Assembly: GCA_958450325.1 (NCBI GenBank)
Contig: OY288247.1
Coordinates: 11,398,429 to 11,462,428 of the forward strand
DNA length: 64,000 bases
Direction of reading: 5' to 3'
Source of the DNA: Agrostemma githago
Taxonomy: Eukaryota > Streptophyta > Magnoliopsida > Caryophyllales > Caryophyllaceae
The translations under genes were made by a program, and so were the position numbers. Below are positions 57,909 through 64,000 of this stretch, in pieces. Positions within the stretch are counted from its first letter, which is position 1. Every line of letters begins with the position of its first letter. The notes beneath the pieces are model-generated. The model searched no databases, was not told the origin of the DNA, and saw nothing but the letters and a program-made list of their open reading frames with translations.

Positions 57909-59051
57909 TTATGGCATTTCCCCTTCCCCTGTGATCAGCTTGTAAGTCCTTCCTTGACTGTCAGTCCACTTGACAGTCTTCCTCCAGGCTCTGCTCCCGG
58001 TCCCGGATCCGACTTCTGAGATCAGTTTGGATGGATCAAAGGTGCGGCTACGGAGAATGAGGCTGACCAGCTCTTCCTTCGGTGTTGGGGTCGCGAGTTC
58101 CTCTCCAAAAAGCAGCCCCAGTGCGGGCTCAGCATTCTTAGTATCTTCGGACTGAATAAGAGCAAAGATGTCATCTGGTATGTAGTTGCAGACCTGGGCC
58201 GAGTGGGTCCCAGGGAGCATGGTTGTGGGCCGATATAGGCCAGTTTTGACGGTCTCGAACACTGGAGTGACAAAGATAATCTTGTCGGTTCCGGTTTGAC
58301 TCATGTTTTTTGGGGTTAGGGTGTAGCCCAGGCCTGTTTGAGTCCTCCAGTTGTCCAGAACTTCGAGGATTTTTCCTGCAGGGAGATCGGGCCTTGATGT
58401 AACCCCCGGTAGAAAGCCCAGATTTTGCAACATTCGGTCAAGGCGAACCGTAAAGTAGAGTCGGAAAAGGTATTCTTCGTTGATAACCCCTATGAAGTCG
58501 AAGCCCCAAAGATCGGTACGGCCCGAGGTGTTGCAGTTAGCCACAGTCATAGGTGTGGCTTCTAGGGTGATGACGGTGTCGTGCAAAGGTAGCTTAATTT
58601 TCCGATGCAGGGTGGAGGATACAGCCCTGGTTGCATGGATCCAAGGTCTTTCTAAAAGAAGGTTAAAGGAAGAAGTCACGTCGATCACTTGAAATTCCAG
58701 CTCCTTCTCTATTGGGCCTGTTATGATAGTGAGTTTTGTGGCTCCGGCTACTGACTTTGGGCTTCCGTCAAAAGCCTGAATGGTTTGAGCTGTGGGAATG
58801 TAGTCGGCCTCGGTGATGCCGAGGGCTTTGGCGGTCCTCAAGGGGAGGACGTTGACTGCTGACCCGTCGTCAATTAGGGTCATAGGTAGATACTTTCCAC
58901 GGCATATGAAAGTGATGTAGAGGGCCATGTTGTGGGCTGGCCCAAATGGTGGTAGATCAGCATTGGAGAAGGTAATCAGTGGGCCTTCTTCTTTGGATTT
59001 CCCCTTTAGGTGGGGCAGAACCGTGGCTACCATTTCAGCTGGAGTAGCCAT
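57909..59051 (-). CDS. Aspartic protease region of element C
   Basis: 380 codons in frame with gag, from which a TGA at 59094-59096 separates it. The active-site segment is 'MTLIDDGSAVNVLPLRTAKA'; most Tat elements have D-N-G-S here, so the second residue differs. 'FNLLLERPWIHATRAVSSTL' is the conserved end of the fold. A serine/acid run follows the TAA at 57909. The start at 59051 is only the first ATG; the real protein is probably a gag-protease fusion. Confidence 0.8.
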   Translation of the reverse strand: MATPAEMVATVLPHLKGKSKEEGPLITFSNADLPPFGPAHNMALYITFICRGKYLPMTLIDDGSAVNVLPLRTAKALGITEADYIPTAQTIQAFDGSPKSVAGATKLTIITGPIEKELEFQVIDVTSSFNLLLERPWIHATRAVSSTLHRKIKLPLHDTVITLEATPMTVANCNTSGRTDLWGFDFIGVINEEYLFRLYFTVRLDRMLQNLGFLPGVTSRPDLPAGKILEVLDNWRTQTGLGYTLTPKNMSQTGTDKIIFVTPVFETVKTGLYRPTTMLPGTHSAQVCNYIPDDIFALIQSEDTKNAEPALGLLFGEELATPTPKEELVSLILRSRTFDPSKLISEVGSGTGSRAWRKTVKWTDSQGRTYKLITGEGEMP

Positions 59052-59093
59052 AGAGTCGATTTTGACTTGATCGAGGGCCTTAGTGAGTGCCTC

Positions 59094-60590
59094 TCAATGT
59101 TCCTGGGAGCTAACTAAGAGTTGCCATATAGAGAGGTCAACTCGAGTCTTGCTCAGCTGCTTTACAAGAGCCTTTTCAGCAGTTGGCTCTTCTGGGGCGG
59201 GCTCCACCCTAAGTGGCTCGGCAATGATGAGGGCTTGACTAGTGGCTAAGACCTTGGACTTAACCTTCTGAATCTCCTCGGGCGTGATGGGGACAGCTTC
59301 CCCTTTTGTGAGGTAGACGTCGTCTTCGTCGTCGCACCAGATCCCGTTTATTTGCGGGATAAATGGAGAAATGAGGTGTGAGCAATCCACTATTTCCCCA
59401 GAGAAGATGGCGTGAGTGGCCAACAGGTTATCCTTGTTGTTGGGTTTACCCCCGGGCAAAGGGATTTTCCCGTTTTTGATGAGATCTTGGATAAGGTGCT
59501 TTAGCTTCCAACATTTCTCCGTATCGTGTCCCTTACCACGATGGTACTGACAGTAGGCCTGGAGGTTGTAGGCCTTGGAGCGTCGCTCGACCGGGAGATC
59601 AGGTGTTGGGCCTATCGGGGTGATTAGGCGTTTTGATGAAAGCCTCTGCAGAGCATTCTCATAGTTGGTGCCTATGTCGGTGAATACCCGGGGGGTGGTA
59701 TTCTTCTGGGACGAGGTATCAAGTGCGTTTACCTCGTCAAAAATACTTCGAGTGGCAGCAGTAGATGTGGGCTTGCTTGTTGATGAGCTAGCCCCTTGGT
59801 ATCCCTTGGCGGAGGCCTTAGTAAGGCTTTCCAACCTTAAATCATCTTTGATTCTCGTTCCCATTTCAGTTAGGACCGCGAAGCTAGGTATGATGGCGTA
59901 CCGGAGATGGACCCAGTAAGCTGGAAGAAGGTTCTTGACGAAGGCTTCAACCAACACTTTTTCACTGGGCTTATCGACCAGTTTGACGCTTTCAGCCCTC
60001 CAGCGTTGAAGGTATTTTGTGAATCCTTCCTTAGGTTCCTGGGCCATTACTTCCAGGGTGCGCATAGTGGTTTGGATTTCCGTGTTGTCGGCGTAGTTCC
60101 GAGCGAATTCCGTTGCCACGTCGTCCCAAGTTTTGTATTTCTTGGAATCGAGCCGGTAGTACCAAGCTCTCGGGTGCTTCTCGAGAGAAGAAGCGAACAG
60201 GTGCTTGAACATGTTGGACTTAACCCCCTTAAGGGCCATGAACTCCTTGAAGGCCCGGATATGGTGGACCGGGTCTTCAGTACCCTCAAACATTGGCAGG
60301 CCCGTCAAATTGAGATTGGCGGGTAGTTCATCGGTCAACGGTGTGTAGGTCCGAGCATTCTCCGTGTGGATGGAGTTTTGGGTCGACAGATGGACCTGTT
60401 CTTGCAGTTTGTGGACTGCGCTGGCCAATTCAGCTAAAGGCCCAGTAGTGTCGACACTGCCGCTAGGGGTTCCCTGCTCTACGACACTTACCCGGGTAAG
60501 GATGGCGATCTGGTCCCCTCTCATCGACGTGATCATGTTGTCCAGCTTGGTCAATGAGGCCTTTAATTCATCTATGGCTTGTTGCGTCAT
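59094..60590 (-). CDS. gag: Gag of element C, Tat/Ogre-type
   Basis: 498 open codons. A predicted coiled-coil start ('AIDELKASLTKLDNMITSM') precedes the gag domain ('LPMFEGTEDPVHHIRAFKEF', 'WYYRLDSKKYKTWDDVATEF', 'EPKEGFTKYLQRWRAESVKL', 'YWVHLRYAIIPSF'). The region 'CQYHRGKGHDTEKCWKLKHL' (residues ~355-375) is the H/C-rich nucleic-acid-binding element typical of Tat gag. It ends at a TGA where the frame continues into protease, and CGA to TGA is the likely change. Full-length by family standards otherwise. Confidence 0.9.
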   Translation of the reverse strand: MTQQAIDELKASLTKLDNMITSMRGDQIAILTRVSVVEQGTPSGSVDTTGPLAELASAVHKLQEQVHLSTQNSIHTENARTYTPLTDELPANLNLTGLPMFEGTEDPVHHIRAFKEFMALKGVKSNMFKHLFASSLEKHPRAWYYRLDSKKYKTWDDVATEFARNYADNTEIQTTMRTLEVMAQEPKEGFTKYLQRWRAESVKLVDKPSEKVLVEAFVKNLLPAYWVHLRYAIIPSFAVLTEMGTRIKDDLRLESLTKASAKGYQGASSSTSKPTSTAATRSIFDEVNALDTSSQKNTTPRVFTDIGTNYENALQRLSSKRLITPIGPTPDLPVERRSKAYNLQAYCQYHRGKGHDTEKCWKLKHLIQDLIKNGKIPLPGGKPNNKDNLLATHAIFSGEIVDCSHLISPFIPQINGIWCDDEDDVYLTKGEAVPITPEEIQKVKSKVLATSQALIIAEPLRVEPAPEEPTAEKALVKQLSKTRVDLSIWQLLVSSQEH

Positions 60591-61658
60591 GGCTCGGGTG
60601 TGGGGTGGCCTGTCTGTAAGGGCACCGCGTAATCAGTAACTGAACCAGATCTTAGAATCAAAAGTACATCCCGAGCAAGGAAAAGACTAAACGAGAAAAA
60701 AGACCGGAAACTGACTTCTAGATGGATGACGCGTGGACGACGGTCTTTCTTTAGGATTTTGGCAAAGTGGGCCTAGTCCTGTGAGTAGAAAGACCTACGT
60801 GTGAGCTAATCCCCAGACTTTGGACTCGAGTGTGTAAACGGGCTTCCCTTTGCAGGAGTTTGTCTTACGAAGGTGGGTCGTGCCTTGACAAATAAGGCGG
60901 ACTGGGATGGGGTGGAAATCCGTGATGTAGGATCGACGGAGTTTCGACGCTATAGACTCTTACAACCTATGACAAGACCCGACACTGCTAAATACGGGAA
61001 ATCCTAAAAAGAAGAGTGTTTTGAAAAGAGAATTTGGATTTGAAAACCGAAGAAAGTCGGGTAGGATGGTCCGATTTTTTTGAAAACCGAGAAAAAGGTC
61101 ATCGGGCCGAGATTTCGGGCTTTTTTTTTTTGAAAAGGTTTGGACAGAATACCGACTAAAAAATAGGCTATTTTGAGTCAAAATCATAAGTCCTAAATTC
61201 GGTAGCTTTCCGGGATTTGAAAAAGTAGATGAGTTTGAAAAGATGTAAGTTTTTTTTTTTGAAGATGACGGTTTTTGAAAAAGACCAAAGAAGATCAAGT
61301 AGCATGTAGTCATGGAAACAGTATAACGACGCCATGTATGCTCTTAGTCTAAGTCTCGGTCGGTCGAATAGGGTCTATACCAAGAACGATCGCATTCTCG
61401 CAAATCAGGACGAACTTCCTAAGCCGAGTTTATCTTAGAACCTGCCGTAAAACCCATGCGAGTTCCGCCATCGAAGTCTTTAGTGCACCCATGTAGGAAT
61501 GCACCGTGGTATAGTGGGACGTCGGTCACAAGTAACCGGCCCGGGAAAGAATTGGGTTATGCATGAACCATTGAACTAAAACGTGTACATTACTAATCGA
61601 ACGATTTCTTTTCGAGTCTCACCCTGAGGATGCCGATGGTAAGTGACACATCAGTTAA
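60591..61658. other. 5' leader of element C
   Basis: About 1.07 kb between PBS and gag with no credible ORF; poly-T/poly-A patches near 61115 and 61250. Confidence 0.7.
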
Positions 61659-61676
61659 TCCCCAGCGGAGTCGCCA
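61659..61676 (-). other. Primer binding site of element C (tRNA-Arg type)
   Basis: On the minus strand TGGCGACTCCGCTGGGGA begins three bases after the LTR end; this is the usual Ogre/Tat primer site. Confidence 0.85.
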
Positions 61677-61679
61677 AAT

Positions 61680-64000
61680 TGTGGACATGACATAGGTCCA
61701 ACCCGACGCGGCCACGCGCGGGTTTGAGGAGGCGAATGAATCTCCATATGAGATGGGTCGAATTGAATTTTAAATCGAAGTAGGAGTCGCCACCGAATTT
61801 TGTGGTTATTCGGAACCATTCGAACCCACTCTATGTCGTAGTAGGCCATATTTAAAACATGGCCCATTTCCGATGTCAGAGCTTATCGGGTTCGTCCCTT
61901 AGAATTTGATACCGATACCGACATTATCGGATATCGTATATTGAATGACTCTCGCTGCCAATGGATTCGGACATCCGGAAACCATGGTTCTGAGTAAGGG
62001 GTGAGGGTACGTGTTGGTAAGTTAATTGAGAACACCCAACCCCGCCCGCACTTAGCGGCCTTTACTAAGATATCGTTCGTTTTTACGTACACGCGTTAGT
62101 TCGACGGTTGAATGATATGCAAACATTATTTTCCTAAGTCATGCAAGAAAAATAAATAAATGGGTTGCTAAGTCGTTTAATGCATGTTAAACTAATAACG
62201 TCAAAGTTATTTTAGCATGTGAAGTTCGTTTTAGTCTAATAAAACGATAAAAACAAAATATGAAAATAAATTGCTACAAACACGAGAAAACGGGTTAGTA
62301 ACGATTGAATAAATTGAATAAAGACGCAAATAAATAATATGCATGATTTTAGAAAAGACTTATGACACGTGATGGATTAGCACGCGTTGACCGAGGTCAA
62401 AGAAAAAGTATTTATCGAAATATGTCGCGAAAGTCGCTTTTTATGTAAGACTCGAAAAGAATAAAAAATAGAAAAGCGAGGAAACGAAAAAAAAAGAGAC
62501 TCGGCGAACCAGGCTGTTGCGCAAGTCGCCTGACAGGCGCACGACCCGCGTGACAGCCTGTTCGGGTTTTTCTATTTTGTCGAAAAATCGTTAATTTTTG
62601 TAAATCGCGTACAAATATGGATTAATTTATGCCCGATTCATATTTTCGATATTCGTTGTATTCGATATTCGATTATGAAATCGATATCGAACAGTCGGAA
62701 TGGATAAAAAAAGTTTTAAGAAAAATCATTTTGTAGAAAAAGCGATGTTTAAGAAAAAAAATCGAGGAAAACGAAGAAGAAAGGGTCGTGGATTCAGCCC
62801 GCCGTGCGAGTCGCCTGGGGGTGGCGCGACTCGCACGGTCTGCTGTCCCGGTTCCGTTTTTCGAGAAATTGTTAATTTTGATAGATCGCGTATAAATATG
62901 AATTAATTTATACTCGATCTATGCTTTCGATATTTGTCGTATCCGATATTCGATTATGAAATCGATATCAAATACTCGAAATGATTTTAGAAAAGGCTTT
63001 AAGAAAGTTTGTTTTTGAACGAAAAGTAAGAAAAGAGAATTTTGAACGAAAAAGATATTAATTCTCTCCGCGTATAAAATCGTCGAATTTCGTTTTAAAA
63101 AAATTGTAACGATTTTATTAGCATCAACGAGCACTGATTAATTTTGTTCTTGTTAGATACGATATTCGATTAGAGAGTCGATATCGTATTTTAAGAACGT
63201 TTATAAGAAAAAAAACAGTTTTTGTAGTATCGATTATTAGAAATAATGAATATGCGACGAACGACCCATATTAAACATTCAACGGACGACGACCCATAAA
63301 AGAAAACGTGGGAAAGGAAGAGAAGAAAGAGAAGAATCGGGTTTGATTTACACCCTCAACCTACATGCTTTGTTTTCTCGGGATAAGGCTCGTCGGAAAG
63401 TGGTTTAAACTTGGGAGCGTCGAGATGATGCGGGATGAGTTAAGGTGTATGGTTGGACGTGTGGTTGGGCGTGTGGTTGGATGGTTTGTCGGGGTTTCGA
63501 GGCTTCTTCGGGAATATGTCGGGATTTGCTTTGAATTATTTCTACTAGATATCGAGGATGTATGTGTATTATGGCTGTAAAAACCGTGTCAAATCGTCTC
63601 CAAAACGTGTCTTTTGTGTTGGACGGGAGGTCCTATTTATAGGAATCGAGGTAGTCTTGCTTGTGTGACAAGAAATACCGGTTTGGATAGGAAATACGAG
63701 AGTTCGAGAGGAAACCAAAGTCTCGTTTCTTGGTGAAGAAGCCAAACATCTCGGCTGAAAGGGGAGTATTTCGGCTGTTTAGGATGTCTTGGCCGAGTAT
63801 TTGGAGCTCGGTCGGTGTCTGATTCGGTTTCTGGATAGAATTCCTACTTGAGATCGAATTCTACCTTAAACAGAGTTGTTTAACGTTCTCGAATCTGATT
63901 TTTTGGTAGTGTTGGAGTCCAAACCGGACACTTGAGGTGTCACGGTTTGTCCGCGAGTTTCGGGAAAAAATATCTTTGACCGGGTTTGACCCGATCGCTA
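61680..64000 (-). repeat. 5' LTR of element C, truncated by the window
   Basis: Aligns with 48873-51195 throughout; about 240 bases should remain beyond the window. TATAAATA at 63634-63641 on the minus strand. Confidence 0.95.

Larger units (their letters stand above)
48873..64000 (-). mobile_element. Tat/Ogre-type Ty3/gypsy element C with antisense gene (5' LTR runs off window)
   Basis: The 3' LTR is 48873-51435, the internal region 51436-61679, and the 5' LTR 61680 to beyond 64000. On the minus strand the order is PBS, gag, protease, RT, RNase H, second (archaeal-type) RNase H, integrase. The dual RNase H and the tRNA-Arg-type PBS point to the Tat lineage. An antisense gene lies between integrase and the 3' LTR. 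The two LTRs differ by roughly one base in 50-80 over the parts compared, so insertion was fairly recent, into the tandem repeat of element B. CCCGG (48868-48872) is the likely target duplication. Confidence 0.95.

Noticed and set aside
59665..60326. Plus-strand ORFs over gag of element C
   Set aside because: Antisense shadows of gag with no TATA box, intron or domain, unlike the antisense gene at 52-54 kb.

Overview
This window is plant nuclear DNA made almost entirely of nested transposable elements. I see no ordinary host gene and no rRNA or tRNA gene. A eudicot is likely, because the protein families are plant-specific: Tat/Ogre and Athila-type Ty3/gypsy elements, DUF4371-type hAT, DUF4283 LINE, Helitron with RPA, and Stowaway-type MITEs. 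Caryophyllales is only a guess.

Layout. 1-2493 is the end of an Athila/Tat-like LTR, followed by a scrap of an hAT C-terminus (2496-2630). 2777-9454 is a decayed minus-strand LINE (DUF4283 ORF1; endonuclease, reverse transcriptase, zf-RVT and RNase H in ORF2). 9707 to about 12655 is a broken hAT element. From 12656 (a Helitron 3' end, minus orientation) to 39942 (a plausible Helitron 5' end) lies what I read as one large Helitron. It carries a hairpin minisatellite, an RNase H fragment, an intact XS-domain gene (19851-20339), a decayed HUH-Y2 Rep gene (21381-24400) and a multi-exon RPA-like gene (26979-39246). Two retroelements have landed in it. One is a solo LTR at 15860-18543 (TSD GTATT). 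The other is a complete gag-protease-only Athila-like element at 28644-38350 (TSD TCCAC), which splits an RPA exon.

40-44 kb holds AT-rich DNA with several Helitron 3' ends, two MITEs and a second hAT fragment. That hAT fragment is cut by a Tat/Ogre LTR element (B, 44441-48872). B is in turn cut by a younger Tat/Ogre element (C, 48873 to beyond the window end). C has gag, protease, RT, two RNase H domains and integrase on the minus strand, and a spliced antisense gene with its own TATA box on the plus strand.

Three points stand out. First, the XS-domain ORF (the SGS3/FDM RNA-silencing family) is one of the few undamaged genes here and sits inside a Helitron full of damaged ones. Second, clusters of short GC-rich palindromes lie upstream of the LTR TATA boxes in two unrelated retrotransposon lineages; the palindrome sequence differs between copies while the position is kept. 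Third, the antisense gene in element C appears to be an independent transcription unit. All domain calls are from reading the sequence; no search was run.
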